Assembly: GCA_964581565.1 (NCBI GenBank)
Contig: CAZOOZ010000004.1
Span: 157,051 to 221,050, forward strand
Reading direction: 5' to 3'
DNA: 64,000 nucleotides
Source: UBA1433 sp964581565
GTDB lineage: Bacteria > Bacillota > Clostridia > Eubacteriales > UBA1433
Of this stretch, positions 43,560 to 52,898 are shown in pieces. A model generated the notes under the pieces. It saw nothing but the letters and a program-made list of their open reading frames with translations, searched no databases and was not told where the DNA came from. Position 1 is the stretch's first letter. Each line of letters starts with the position of its first letter. Position numbers and translations under genes: made by a program.

Positions 43560-44263
43560 CCACCTAAGTAGGCATTCTTTACTTCATCGCTATTTAACAG
43601 ATCTTGAGCATTTCCGGATTGTACTATGCTCCCTGTTTCAAGTATATATGCTCTTTTAGCTATATGTAACGCCATATTAGCATTTTGTTCAACGAGTAAA
43701 ATAGTAGTTCCTGTTTTGTTTATGTCTTGTATAATTGAAAATATTTCCTGAACATATATCGGTGCCAGGCCCATGGATGGTTCATCAAGCAATAACAATT
43801 TTGGTCGAGACATAAGAGCTCGGCCCATTGTAAGCATTTGCTGTTCACCGCCTGATAGTGTTCCTCCAAGTTGTTTTTCCCTTTCCTTTAAAATCGGAAA
43901 TCTATGGTATACCATTTCTAAATCCTTCTTAATGCCATCTTTATCTCTTCTTAAATATGCACCCATACTAAGATTTTCATATACAGTCATATCAGGAAAA
44001 ATACGCCGTCCTTCAGGCACATGCGATATACCCAATTTTACTATTTCAGCTGCTTTTCTGCCGGTGATATTTTTATCTTTAAAAATAATTTCCCCGCTTT
44101 TTATTTTTACAAGAGAAGAAATCGCTCGCAGCGTCGATGTTTTCCCGGCTCCGTTACTGCCAATTAAAGTTACTATTTCACCTTCATCAACATAAAGAGA
44201 TATATCTTTGAGCGCATGAATAACTCCATAAAATACATTGAGTTCATTAATCGAAAAAAACAT
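43553..44263 (-). CDS. livF: Branched-chain amino acid ABC transporter, ATP-binding protein LivF
   Basis: 236 residues. Walker A GSNGAGKT near 35, the LivF-type HVPEGRRIFPDMTVYENL, signature LSGGEQQML near 138, Walker B LLLDEPSMGLAP. Length and the EGRRIF motif separate LivF from LivG. It is the second ATPase of the Leu/Ile/Val uptake system. Start overlaps livG stop by one base. Confidence 0.94.
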   Translation of the reverse strand: MFFSINELNVFYGVIHALKDISLYVDEGEIVTLIGSNGAGKTSTLRAISSLVKIKSGEIIFKDKNITGRKAAEIVKLGISHVPEGRRIFPDMTVYENLSMGAYLRRDKDGIKKDLEMVYHRFPILKEREKQLGGTLSGGEQQMLTMGRALMSRPKLLLLDEPSMGLAPIYVQEIFSIIQDINKTGTTILLVEQNANMALHIAKRAYILETGSIVQSGNAQDLLNSDEVKNAYLGGK

Positions 44264-45045
44264 TATCCTATCTCCTCTCCTAAATATGCTTTTATAACAT
44301 TGGGATTCGACTGTATTTCTTTTGGAGTACCTTCTGCTATCAATATGCCAAAATCAAGTACATATATCCTCTCACAAATTTTCATTACGAATTTCATGTC
44401 ATGTTCGATAAGTAAAATAGTAAGATTGTACTCTTTTTTTAATTGCAGTATTAAATTTGCCAGCTCTTCTGTTTCCGAGGGATTCATCCCTGCTGCAGGT
44501 TCATCTAAGAAGACAATATCAGCACCTGTTGCAATTGCTCTGGCTATTTCTAATTTTCGTTGTTCGCCATAAGGCAAGTTGCTTGCCAATTCATCTTTTT
44601 TATTTGCTAAACCAACCGTATCCAAAATCTTCATTACATTATCATAAAATTTCTGTTCTGTTTCCAAATACTTGTTTGATTTAAATATTGCTCCAAATAT
44701 AGAATATTCAACATCCTTATGCATACTGATAAGCATATTATCCAAAACTGTTAATTCCTTAAATAATCTAATATTCTGAAAAGTTCTGCTAACTCCAAAA
44801 CGAGATACTTTATACGGCTTCACACCATTTACAATAAGTTCTGTATTGTCGTTATTAACAAATACTATTTTCCCGCTCGTGGGTACATATACACCGGTCA
44901 GCATATTAAAAATAGTTGTCTTCCCTGCTCCGTTCGGACCGATTAACCCCAATAATTCACCGCGCTCAGCATATATACTCACATTATCCACAGCTTTTAA
45001 GCCATTAAAAATCATATAGATATTTTCCACGTCTAAAACCTTCAT
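44263..45045 (-). CDS. livG: Branched-chain amino acid ABC transporter, ATP-binding protein LivG
   Basis: 260 residues from ATG 45045, which sits one base after the livM stop with GGCGGG upstream; the longer frame to 45072 would lie inside livM. Walker A GPNGAGKT near 37, LivG-type SRTFQNIRLFKELTVLDN near 88, LPYGEQRKLEIARA as signature, FLDEPAAGMNP Walker B. Couples ATP to LivHM transport. Confidence 0.94.
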   Translation of the reverse strand: MKVLDVENIYMIFNGLKAVDNVSIYAERGELLGLIGPNGAGKTTIFNMLTGVYVPTSGKIVFVNNDNTELIVNGVKPYKVSRFGVSRTFQNIRLFKELTVLDNMLISMHKDVEYSIFGAIFKSNKYLETEQKFYDNVMKILDTVGLANKKDELASNLPYGEQRKLEIARAIATGADIVFLDEPAAGMNPSETEELANLILQLKKEYNLTILLIEHDMKFVMKICERIYVLDFGILIAEGTPKEIQSNPNVIKAYLGEEIG

Positions 45046-45046
45046 G

Positions 45047-46036
45047 TTATGCACCCGCCTTATTTTTGCCATTAAATTTAAATGATTTTATATTTAATGT
45101 AGCCCTTACTTTCTTTATCCATGGAGTTTCTCCAGACTTCATTACCATTATTATAATTAATAACAACGCATATATTATCATTCGCACTTCTGAAAAATCT
45201 TGTAAAATAACGCCTATGATATTCAAAATAATTGCCGCTGCAATAGTGCCTCTAATATTGCCGAGTCCTCCTAATACAACAATCATTAAAATTTCAATTG
45301 ATTTCATAAATCCAAAATCTTTTGGTTGTATGAACCCAACATAGCCTGAGTATAGAGCACCTGCAACACCGGCAAAAAAAGTTCCCATAACAAAAGCTAA
45401 TAGTTTTGCATTAGTAACATTAACCCCCATTGATTCAGACGCAATTTCATCTTCTCTTACCGATACTAGTGATCTGCCATAAGAAGAATTCATAAGGTTA
45501 TTGATACTAAAATAGCATATGACTGCAATAAAAAAAACTAATTCAAAATTAGAATAAATAGGTATTGAGCTTAGCCCCGCGGCACCGCCTAAAAAGCTTT
45601 TATCTGTTGTTTGAATTAAAATTCTAATAATTTCTCCAAACCCTAGTGTAGCAATAGCCAAGTAATCGCCTTTTAATCTAAGTGTAGGTATACCGATCAA
45701 CCATGCGATAATTCCTGCAAAAATACCTCCGGCCAAACTGGAAAAAATAATCATAACCAAATTAACAGATGTTCGAAGCATTATGTAAGCAGCCGTATAT
45801 GCACCAATTGCCATAAAACCAGCGTGTCCTAAAGATAATTGCCCGGTTATCCCAGTTATCATATTAAGTCCTAAAGCAAGTGTAATTTCAATAAATATTT
45901 TCATTACAATTGTTTGATAAAAAGGATTTATGATATTGACACTCGGAAGCATAAGTATTTTCATAATTGCATAAATGATAAATACTATAACAATCGCTTT
46001 TAAGCTTGATTTTGCTCTTGTCTTTTTATTAAACAT
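45047..46036 (-). CDS. livM: Branched-chain amino acid ABC transporter, permease LivM
   Basis: 329 residues, eight to ten membrane segments. Family marks: LGLNMITGITGQLSLGHAGFMAIGAY near 55-80 (in part), LRLKGDYLAIATLGFGEIIR near 125, and EDEIASESMGVNV near 200, the cytosolic loop that contacts the ATPases. Pairs with LivH. Confidence 0.94.
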   Translation of the reverse strand: MFNKKTRAKSSLKAIVIVFIIYAIMKILMLPSVNIINPFYQTIVMKIFIEITLALGLNMITGITGQLSLGHAGFMAIGAYTAAYIMLRTSVNLVMIIFSSLAGGIFAGIIAWLIGIPTLRLKGDYLAIATLGFGEIIRILIQTTDKSFLGGAAGLSSIPIYSNFELVFFIAVICYFSINNLMNSSYGRSLVSVREDEIASESMGVNVTNAKLLAFVMGTFFAGVAGALYSGYVGFIQPKDFGFMKSIEILMIVVLGGLGNIRGTIAAAIILNIIGVILQDFSEVRMIIYALLLIIIMVMKSGETPWIKKVRATLNIKSFKFNGKNKAGA

Positions 46037-46053
46037 ATTTTACACACCCTGCC

Positions 46054-46932
46054 TTATACCTTTTCTTTAATATTTTTGCCTAATAATCCACTTGGGCGTA
46101 CTACTAAAACAATAATTAATATAGCAAAAGCAACTGCATCTTTAATCGAACTGGATAAATACGCACTTACTAATGTTTCAATTACTCCCAACAAAATACC
46201 ACCGAGTATAGCTCCCGGAACATTGCCAATGCCCCCAAAGACCGCGGCGACAAAGGCTTTAATGCCTGGTTGTATGCCCATTAAAGGATTGATTGTAAAC
46301 ATAGCGCCATACATAACACCCGCAACTCCCGCTAAAGCCGACCCTAATATAAAAGTAAAAGATATGGCTCTATCGACACTAATGCCCATCAGCTGTGCTG
46401 CATCTTGATCAGATGAAACAGCTCTAATACTTTTTCCTAATTTTGTCTTTTTTAAGATAATTTGTATTAATATCATAAGAATGATAGTGATTAAGGCTAT
46501 AACCATTTTATCCATCGAAATGGTTATACCACCAAGTTCTATGCTTCCAAATGAAAAAAATGTTACCGGATACGTTCTTGAATTCGCTTTAAAGAAATAA
46601 ACCATAAGATATTCAAGTAAAAAAGATACGCCTAAAGCAGTAATCAAAACGGCAATCCTCGGTGCATTTCTTAATGGCTTATATGCCACTCTTTCAGTGA
46701 CAACGCCTAAAATTGCACAAGCTATCATTGCAACAATAATTGCAGGTATTAATGATAAATTCCAAGCCATAACACAGAACAAACCCACATATGCACCAAT
46801 CATTAATATATCTCCATGTGCAAAATTAATTAATTTAATGATTCCATATACCATTGTGTATCCAAGTGCGATTAATGCATAAATACTTCCAATAGATATA
46901 CCGTTTATAAGCTGCTGAATAAACTGTTCCAA
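46054..46932 (-). CDS. livH: Branched-chain amino acid ABC transporter, permease LivH
   Basis: 292 residues, about eight membrane segments. N-terminus QLINGISIGSIYALIALGYT and MVYGIIKLINFAHGDILMIG are diagnostic; SSDQDAAQLMGISVDRAI near 190 is the ATPase-contact loop. AAAGGATG ribosome site upstream. First gene of livHMGF, with a possible promoter of its own at 46977-47007. Confidence 0.95.
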   Translation of the reverse strand: MEQFIQQLINGISIGSIYALIALGYTMVYGIIKLINFAHGDILMIGAYVGLFCVMAWNLSLIPAIIVAMIACAILGVVTERVAYKPLRNAPRIAVLITALGVSFLLEYLMVYFFKANSRTYPVTFFSFGSIELGGITISMDKMVIALITIILMILIQIILKKTKLGKSIRAVSSDQDAAQLMGISVDRAISFTFILGSALAGVAGVMYGAMFTINPLMGIQPGIKAFVAAVFGGIGNVPGAILGGILLGVIETLVSAYLSSSIKDAVAFAILIIVLVVRPSGLLGKNIKEKV

Positions 46933-46976
46933 TTGCTTTCATCCTTTCTTAAAAATGTCCATAACGTCTAACACTA

Positions 46977-47007
46977 ATTATAGTTTAAAATTTTATCATA
47001 ATGTCAA
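46977..47007 (-). promoter_or_regulatory. Possible promoter of livHMGF
   Basis: Minus strand: TTGACA (47007-47002) and TATAAT (46982-46977), but the spacer is 19 bases, longer than ideal. It would let livHMGF be made separately from livJ after the terminator at 47071-47103. Confidence 0.45.
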
Positions 47008-47070
47008 AATAATAACAATATTTTTAAATAAATATACTCCTATTTACATAAACTGACATCGATCAAAGAA

Positions 47071-47103
47071 TAAAACGACAACTAATTTAAAGTTGTCGTT
47101 TTA
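47071..47103 (-). terminator. Terminator between livJ and livH
   Basis: Perfect 13-bp stem TAAAACGACAACT/AGTTGTCGTTTTA (47071-47083 with 47091-47103), 7-base loop. Such a hairpin after a binding-protein gene often limits read-through so that the binding protein is made in excess over the membrane parts. Confidence 0.85.
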
Positions 47104-47136
47104 TTTATTTTAATTACATAATAGATTATTTGTCGT

Positions 47137-48309
47137 TTACGGGTTTACCCTAGCTTTGAATGTTTGAACACCATCTACTAATTCTATTATAACAGCAGAT
47201 TTTACTGGGTTATGGTTTTCATCCAATGAGAAGGTTCCTGTTACGCCTTCAAAATCTGTCGTAGCTGCTATAGCAGTAGTTACATCTTCCGGAGTCAATT
47301 TTTCAGCGCTTGCACAAGCATTTAAAACACATTTAGCCAAGTCATAACCAAGCGCGTTGAATGCATTTGGAACTTCCCCTGTTTTTTCTTCATACATTTC
47401 TACAAAATCAACAACAATTGGAGTTGTGTCTTGAGAAGAATAGTGACCTGTGAAGAATACGTTATTCAAATTATCATCACCGGCAATTTCGTTCAGTTTT
47501 GAGTCATCATATCCGTCAGCCCCAAAAATCGGTACATCAATGCCCATAGCTCTTGCTTGTTTGATAATCAAACCAGCTTCTTCGTAATAAGCAGGAAGAT
47601 AAATTGCATCAAATTCTTTATCTTTTATCTTTGTCAATATAGCAGAAAAATCTTTATCACCTGCTGTGAAATTTTCTTCTTCTACGATTGTTCCGCCAGC
47701 TGTTTCATATACCGATTTAAATGTAGAAGCCAGTCCCATCGAATAATCGTTACTGTTATCTGATAAAATAATGGTATTTTTAAGACCTAAATCTCTATAT
47801 ACATAAGTAGCCATAACATTCCCTTGGAATGAGTCGTTAAAGCAAGTTCGGAATATATATTGATTAACTACTCCATCAACAACAGTTACATCATCAGCCG
47901 TGCCAGAACAAGTAACAACAGGAACGCCATATTGTTCGGAAACTGATGTTGTAGCTTTTACCGCGCCAGATGTAGCAGGCCCTAAAATAGCCAAAACATT
48001 TTCCTGTGTAGCAAGACGTGTAGCAACGGTTTTTGCTTCATTATTATCCGACTTGTTGTCAATGCTGACCAGCTCAACTTGTTTGCCGTTAATGCCTCCT
48101 GCTTCATTAATTTCATCAATGGCCAATTGTATACCTTCCATTGTCATTTGACCATATTGTGCAACTGCGCCGCTCAATTCATAATTTGCGCCGATTTTGA
48201 TAGTGTCGGGTTCAACATAATCGCTTGACGAACCAGAACCACAGCCGGCAAAAGTTGCAAAAACTAAAACTGTCATTACTAAAAGAGTCAAAATTTTCTT
48301 TGCTTTCAT
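47137..48309 (-). CDS. livJ: Branched-chain amino acid ABC transporter, substrate-binding lipoprotein
   Basis: 390 residues. A lipoprotein signal peptide runs to Cys23 (LVFATFAGC). The periplasmic-binding fold type I body starts IKIGANYELSGAVAQYG. The open frame reaches back to 48357, but the -10 of the promoter lies at 48352-48347, inside that extension; ATG 48309 has GAGGTG upstream and starts the signal peptide, so it is the true start. It captures Leu/Ile/Val (or other amides) for LivHMGF; the precise ligand is inferred. Confidence 0.93.
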   Translation of the reverse strand: MKAKKILTLLVMTVLVFATFAGCGSGSSSDYVEPDTIKIGANYELSGAVAQYGQMTMEGIQLAIDEINEAGGINGKQVELVSIDNKSDNNEAKTVATRLATQENVLAILGPATSGAVKATTSVSEQYGVPVVTCSGTADDVTVVDGVVNQYIFRTCFNDSFQGNVMATYVYRDLGLKNTIILSDNSNDYSMGLASTFKSVYETAGGTIVEEENFTAGDKDFSAILTKIKDKEFDAIYLPAYYEEAGLIIKQARAMGIDVPIFGADGYDDSKLNEIAGDDNLNNVFFTGHYSSQDTTPIVVDFVEMYEEKTGEVPNAFNALGYDLAKCVLNACASAEKLTPEDVTTAIAATTDFEGVTGTFSLDENHNPVKSAVIIELVDGVQTFKARVNP

Positions 48310-48346
48310 AAATAACACCTCAACTTTAAACATCAATTTGCTATCG

Positions 48347-48375
48347 ATTTTATTCATTTACCGCCTATATGTCAA
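48347..48375 (-). promoter_or_regulatory. SigA-type promoter of livJ
   Basis: Minus strand: TTGACA (48375-48370), 17-base spacer, TAAAAT (48352-48347). Leader of about 30 bases. No T-box or CodY-like palindrome was evident by eye. Confidence 0.75.
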
Positions 48376-48545
48376 GTGATTTTTTTGTTATTATTCTGAA
48401 TTTTTTATAATATTTAATAAATTAGATTGTTTTATGCAATCATTATACAAACTCATATGCAATAATTTAATTATATTTTAGTTTATTTTTTCATTTTTAT
48501 AATATATAATTAATAATTATTCTATAGAAGTTTGAAGTGGATTTT

Positions 48546-49745
48546 ATGAATTACCAACAAAAAAATGCTCAGTTGCTCTATCAGCAGATCAAACATAAGT
48601 TATTAGATGTTTATGATATATTTGGATACGAGGAAATATGTCTTCCTTTATTTGAAAAATATGAAAATTATATAAAATATAAAGCCGTCAATGAAGAAAG
48701 CCTTTTAAAACTTATTGACCGCGGAGGCAATATATTAGTTATCAGACCCGACGCAACTTTTCATGTTTTGAAAACTGTTCAAAATATGGATAAAGATATT
48801 GACAGATGTTGTTATATGACAAATATATTTAGATTTCGTGATAATAATTATGAAAAAAATGAAGTTTTACAAACAGGTGTAGAACTGTTTGATTCATCTT
48901 CACCCTATGCAGATGCAGAAGTTATCGCACTTGCAATAGCAAGCTTAAAGGCGCTAGATATTCAGAATATACACATCGATTTAGGACATTCCCAATTTGT
49001 ACATGCTTTTCTAAAAGATATTGGAATAAGAAATGATAAAGACATTGCACACTATCATCATTTATTGGACAATAAAAACATTATATCTTTGACCGACTCG
49101 CTGAGCAATGCAAAAATCGATGATACATATATTAATCAATTATGTGATATAGCAATGCTTTTTGGCAGTTATGACGATGTTAGAAAAAAAGCCGAGCTAG
49201 TCTGTCGCAATAAAAAAATGGAAAATATACTTTTTGAAATTGATAACATTTTTAAAGCTTTAAAATCGTTTAATGTTGCAGATTATATTCATTTAGACTT
49301 AGGATTCTCTAATCCTATGAATTATTATTCCGGAATAATATTCAAAGGATATGTAGTCAATCATGGCGAAGCAGTTATTAGCGGCGGCAGATATGATGCT
49401 CTAGCCCAACAATTTGCCAATAAAAAATGCGCATGTGGGTTTGGTCATAATATTGATGTCACAATAGATGTTCTTCTAAAGAAACAACAAAATCAAATCT
49501 CTAAAAAGACTATTATTTTAACAGGAAGCGATTGCGCATCGGCAACATTAATTTCAGATGCTTTGCGTAAAAGAGGACATAGATGCTTGATGTCTTTTGA
49601 CGATATAGAAAATATTATTCATTTAAATAACGATATCATCGTAAAGGTTGACCAGCTTTATACAACAATAACTCAGCCTGATAATATTATTAAAACAATT
49701 TTAACGAAAAATGTTCTACTGAATAATGGTATTGAAATATGTTAA
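48546..49745 (+). CDS. hisZ: ATP phosphoribosyltransferase regulatory subunit
   Basis: 399 residues, a HisRS-like paralogue without a full catalytic or anticodon function. Marks: IRPDATFHVLKTVQ near 63, FRFRDNNYEKNEVLQTGVELF near 95, YYSGIIFKGYV near 265, ISGGRYDAL near 285. Absence of the normal HisRS motif 1/3 details and its place before a short hisG identify HisZ. First gene of the his operon. ATG 48546 has GAAGTGG five bases upstream; the GTG at 48537 is less likely. Confidence 0.93.
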   Translation: MNYQQKNAQLLYQQIKHKLLDVYDIFGYEEICLPLFEKYENYIKYKAVNEESLLKLIDRGGNILVIRPDATFHVLKTVQNMDKDIDRCCYMTNIFRFRDNNYEKNEVLQTGVELFDSSSPYADAEVIALAIASLKALDIQNIHIDLGHSQFVHAFLKDIGIRNDKDIAHYHHLLDNKNIISLTDSLSNAKIDDTYINQLCDIAMLFGSYDDVRKKAELVCRNKKMENILFEIDNIFKALKSFNVADYIHLDLGFSNPMNYYSGIIFKGYVVNHGEAVISGGRYDALAQQFANKKCACGFGHNIDVTIDVLLKKQQNQISKKTIILTGSDCASATLISDALRKRGHRCLMSFDDIENIIHLNNDIIVKVDQLYTTITQPDNIIKTILTKNVLLNNGIEIC

Positions 49746-50380
49746 GAATTGCCGTCGCCAAGGGTCGCTTGGCAGAAGACCTTTTGAATTTGTTTAACGT
49801 TTGTGGTATTTATTTCGATGAATTTGAAACATCACGCAAACTATTATTGCATGATCGCCAAAATACTTTAGAAATGATATTGGTAAAACCAATCGACACG
49901 CCGGTTTATGTTGATTCGGGGGCTGCAGATTGCGGCATCGTAGGCAAGGATGTATTATTAGAAAATGAATCAGATGTGTATAGTCTCATGTCGCTTAATA
50001 TATCTAAATGCAAAATGTGTGTTGCCACAAAAAAAGATGTGAATATTGAAGATAAAAAATTTATTACTGTCGCTACCAAGTATCCGAACATGACAAAGAA
50101 ATATTTTGATGATAAAGGTATAGACACCAAAATCATAAAATTAAGTGGTGCTATTGAGTTAGCTCCCCTTTTAGGAATGTCGGATGCCATTGTTGATATT
50201 GTACAAACCGGAAAAACTTTGTCAGAAAACGGATTAATTATATCTAACGTCATTATTGACAATATATGTGCTTGCTTTATTGTCAACAAGGTCAGTTTAA
50301 AAACAGCTTATCCTGAAATAGAAAAATTAATGAAAAAATTATCGTATGCCAACAATAAATTGCTGAAGGAAAGAAAATGA
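49739..50380 (+). CDS. hisG: ATP phosphoribosyltransferase, short form
   Basis: 213 residues: the short HisG lacking the C-terminal regulatory domain, so it needs HisZ. Marks: RIAVAKGRLAEDLLNLF at the start, DCGIVGKDVLLE near 62, and ATKYPNMTKKYF near 105; DAIVDIVQTGKTLSENGL near 150. First committed step of histidine synthesis. Overlaps hisZ by 7 bases. Confidence 0.96.
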   Translation: MLRIAVAKGRLAEDLLNLFNVCGIYFDEFETSRKLLLHDRQNTLEMILVKPIDTPVYVDSGAADCGIVGKDVLLENESDVYSLMSLNISKCKMCVATKKDVNIEDKKFITVATKYPNMTKKYFDDKGIDTKIIKLSGAIELAPLLGMSDAIVDIVQTGKTLSENGLIISNVIIDNICACFIVNKVSLKTAYPEIEKLMKKLSYANNKLLKERK

Positions 50381-51657
50381 AAATTGTTTTTATAGATGAA
50401 ACAAATATAACACAAGAAATAAATAATACGCGCAATAAAAACGAAGAGAAATTTCTCCATATCGAAAAAAATGTCTCCGCAATTATTCGTGATGTTCGGC
50501 AATCCGGAGATGAGGCGTTAAAACGATACACTTTAAAATATGATAATGCTAATATTTCTGAGTTCAAAGTTTCCAATAAAGAAATACAGGATGCTATGCG
50601 AGAAATAGACTCTTCATTTATTGATATTTTAAATAAAGCAATAAAAAATATAAAAGAATTTCACTTTCTCCAACTTCCAAAAGACTCAAAACTGTATCGA
50701 GATGGTCTTGAATTAAGACAAATTCATACACCTATTGAACGTGTAGGTATTTACATACCGGGAGGTAATACCGTATATCCTTCAACTGTTTTAATGAATG
50801 CTATTCCGGCAAAAATTGCAGGCGTGGAAAATATATGTATCGCAACTCCTCCTGATTCAAAAGGACAAATCAATAAAAAAATTATAGCTGCCGCACAATT
50901 ATGTGGGGTGGATGCCATTTATAAAATGGGTGGCGTTCAGGCTATAGCGGCATTGGCTTACGGCACTCAAAGTATAAAAAAAGTATATAAAATCACAGGA
51001 CCCGGAAATATGTACGTGGCTGAAGCTAAAAAACAGGTTTACGGACAAGTCGATATCGATATGATTGCTGGTCCAAGTGAAATTTTAATTATTGCGGATA
51101 GAAATTCAAACCCTGCATATATAGCAGCAGATTTATTATCACAGGCAGAACATGACGAACAAGCTGTATGTATTCTTATTTCGTCGTCTTTTGAATTGGC
51201 ACAACAAGTAATTCATGAAATAGATCAGCGATTAGACGATTCTAAAAATGCTTTGCGTGCAAAAAAATCATTGGAAAACAACGGCCTAATCTATTTAGTA
51301 AGCGATTTAAATATTGCATTTGATTTATCAAACGAAATAGCTCCCGAACATTTGGAAATATTACTCCCGACTCCTGAAAAATATATAGAAAAAATTAAAA
51401 ACGCCGGAAGTATTTTTTTGGGTGAGTATTCTCCGGAGCCGGTTGGAGATTATTATGTCGGTGTCAATCATACGATTCCCACATCCGGAAAGGCCAAATT
51501 TTCTTCTCCTTTGAGCACAATGGATTTTATGAAGCATTCAAATATTATTTATTATAATAAAGACAAGTTTTTAAAAGATATGAAAGACATCAAAGCCTTT
51601 GCTCAAATGGAGGAATTCACTTATCATGCGAACGCTATTGCTGTAAGAACTGAATAA
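50377..51657 (+). CDS. hisD: Histidinol dehydrogenase
   Basis: 426 residues. Marks: PIERVGIYIPGGNTVYPSTV near 113, MGGVQAIAALAYGT, KITGPGNMYVAEAKK, signature IAGPSEILIIAD near 230, AEHDEQA with zinc ligands near 260, and a C-terminal VGVNHTIPTSGKAKFSSPL. Performs the last two oxidations to histidine using zinc and NAD. Overlaps hisG by 4 bases (ATGA). Confidence 0.97.
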   Translation: MKIVFIDETNITQEINNTRNKNEEKFLHIEKNVSAIIRDVRQSGDEALKRYTLKYDNANISEFKVSNKEIQDAMREIDSSFIDILNKAIKNIKEFHFLQLPKDSKLYRDGLELRQIHTPIERVGIYIPGGNTVYPSTVLMNAIPAKIAGVENICIATPPDSKGQINKKIIAAAQLCGVDAIYKMGGVQAIAALAYGTQSIKKVYKITGPGNMYVAEAKKQVYGQVDIDMIAGPSEILIIADRNSNPAYIAADLLSQAEHDEQAVCILISSSFELAQQVIHEIDQRLDDSKNALRAKKSLENNGLIYLVSDLNIAFDLSNEIAPEHLEILLPTPEKYIEKIKNAGSIFLGEYSPEPVGDYYVGVNHTIPTSGKAKFSSPLSTMDFMKHSNIIYYNKDKFLKDMKDIKAFAQMEEFTYHANAIAVRTE

Positions 51658-51704
51658 TAAAGAATTTTTTATATATAAAAAATAGCAAATATTTGGAGGT
51701 AAAA

Positions 51705-52292
51705 ATGAGAAAATGTGATCTTAATCGAACCACCAATGAAACAGAAATATGCCTTTCTTTAAATTTAGACGGTAATAAAAAAGGTGATATATCAACCCCA
51801 ATAGGTTTTTTAAACCATATGCTGGAATTATTTAAGAATCATAGTGGTTTTGATTTGGATATTAAAGCCAAAGGTGATATAGAAGTTGATTATCACCACA
51901 CGGCTGAAGATATCGGTATATTGCTCGGAGAAGCATTTGTCAAGTGTTTAGGTGAGAAAAAAGGGATATGCCGCTACAGTAATATCATTCTTCCTATGGA
52001 CGAAGCTTTAATGCTTGCAGCAGTTGACATTAGCGGCAGAGCATATTTTATTTATGATGTTGAATTTACTTCATATCAAATCGGTAGTTTTGACACTGAA
52101 TTAATAGAAGAATTTTTGCGAGCTTTTGCAATGAACGCGAAAATCACTTTGCATATTAAAAAGCTTTCTGGATCAAATGCACACCATGTTGCTGAAGCAA
52201 TTTTTAAAGCATTAGCCTATGTTTTAAAAATTGCAGTTTCAATTGATAAAAAAAATATAGATGATATCCCATCGACAAAAGGTGTATTATAA
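51705..52292 (+). CDS. hisB: Imidazoleglycerol-phosphate dehydratase
   Basis: 195 residues. GFLNHMLELFKNHSGFDL, DYHHTAEDIGILLGEAF and SGSNAHHVAEAIFKALA carry the metal-binding histidines of the two-fold repeated fold. It is the monofunctional dehydratase without the phosphatase half. ATG 51705 is preceded by GGAGG; the frame extends to TTG 51693, which overlaps that site. Sequence begins RKCDLNRTTNETEI as in relatives. Confidence 0.96.
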   Translation: MRKCDLNRTTNETEICLSLNLDGNKKGDISTPIGFLNHMLELFKNHSGFDLDIKAKGDIEVDYHHTAEDIGILLGEAFVKCLGEKKGICRYSNIILPMDEALMLAAVDISGRAYFIYDVEFTSYQIGSFDTELIEEFLRAFAMNAKITLHIKKLSGSNAHHVAEAIFKALAYVLKIAVSIDKKNIDDIPSTKGVL

Positions 52293-52898
52293 ATGATAGG
52301 TATTATAGATTATAAATTAGGCAATCTTGCAAACGTGCATAATGCAATCAATAAATCAGGTTATGAATCCGTAATAAGTAACGATATTCATATGCTCAGC
52401 AAATGTAGCGCATTGATTCTTCCGGGAGTAGGCGCATTTGAAGACGGCATTAAAGCGCTACACGAATATAATTTAATTGAGTTTTTAAACGACTGGGTCA
52501 GCAGTAATAATTACCTTCTTGGCATATGTCTTGGCATGCAGCTTTTATTTGAAAAAAGTTATGAAAACGGCATTTGGAAAGGTTTAAATTATATCGAAGG
52601 TGACATCGTGCGTTTTGAAACAAAACTAAAAGTGCCTCATATGGGCTGGAATGATGTAATTGTTCACCAAAATGATGATATTGTAACAGGTATTAAGAAT
52701 GGTGATTATGTATATTTTGTACATTCTTATTATGCCAGGACTCCAAATTTTGATAATGTAGTATTGTATTCGAATTATGAAATAGATTTCCCGGCAGTTG
52801 TGCGAAAAGGTAATGTTATCGGCATGCAATTTCATCCTGAAAAAAGCTCTAGAACAGGAAAAATATTGCTTGAAAATTATTTGGAGATGACAAAATGA
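52293..52898 (+). CDS. hisH: Imidazole glycerol phosphate synthase, glutaminase subunit
   Basis: 201 residues, class I glutamine amidotransferase: IGIIDYKLGNLANV at the start, LPGVGAFEDG, nucleophile Cys in GICLGMQLLFEKS, and HPEKSSRTG with the catalytic His and Glu. It supplies ammonia to HisF. Starts directly after the hisB stop. Confidence 0.96.
   Translation: MIGIIDYKLGNLANVHNAINKSGYESVISNDIHMLSKCSALILPGVGAFEDGIKALHEYNLIEFLNDWVSSNNYLLGICLGMQLLFEKSYENGIWKGLNYIEGDIVRFETKLKVPHMGWNDVIVHQNDDIVTGIKNGDYVYFVHSYYARTPNFDNVVLYSNYEIDFPAVVRKGNVIGMQFHPEKSSRTGKILLENYLEMTK

Noticed and set aside
48310..48357. N-terminal extension of LivJ
   Set aside because: The promoter -10 lies inside it and the lipoprotein signal starts at 48309.
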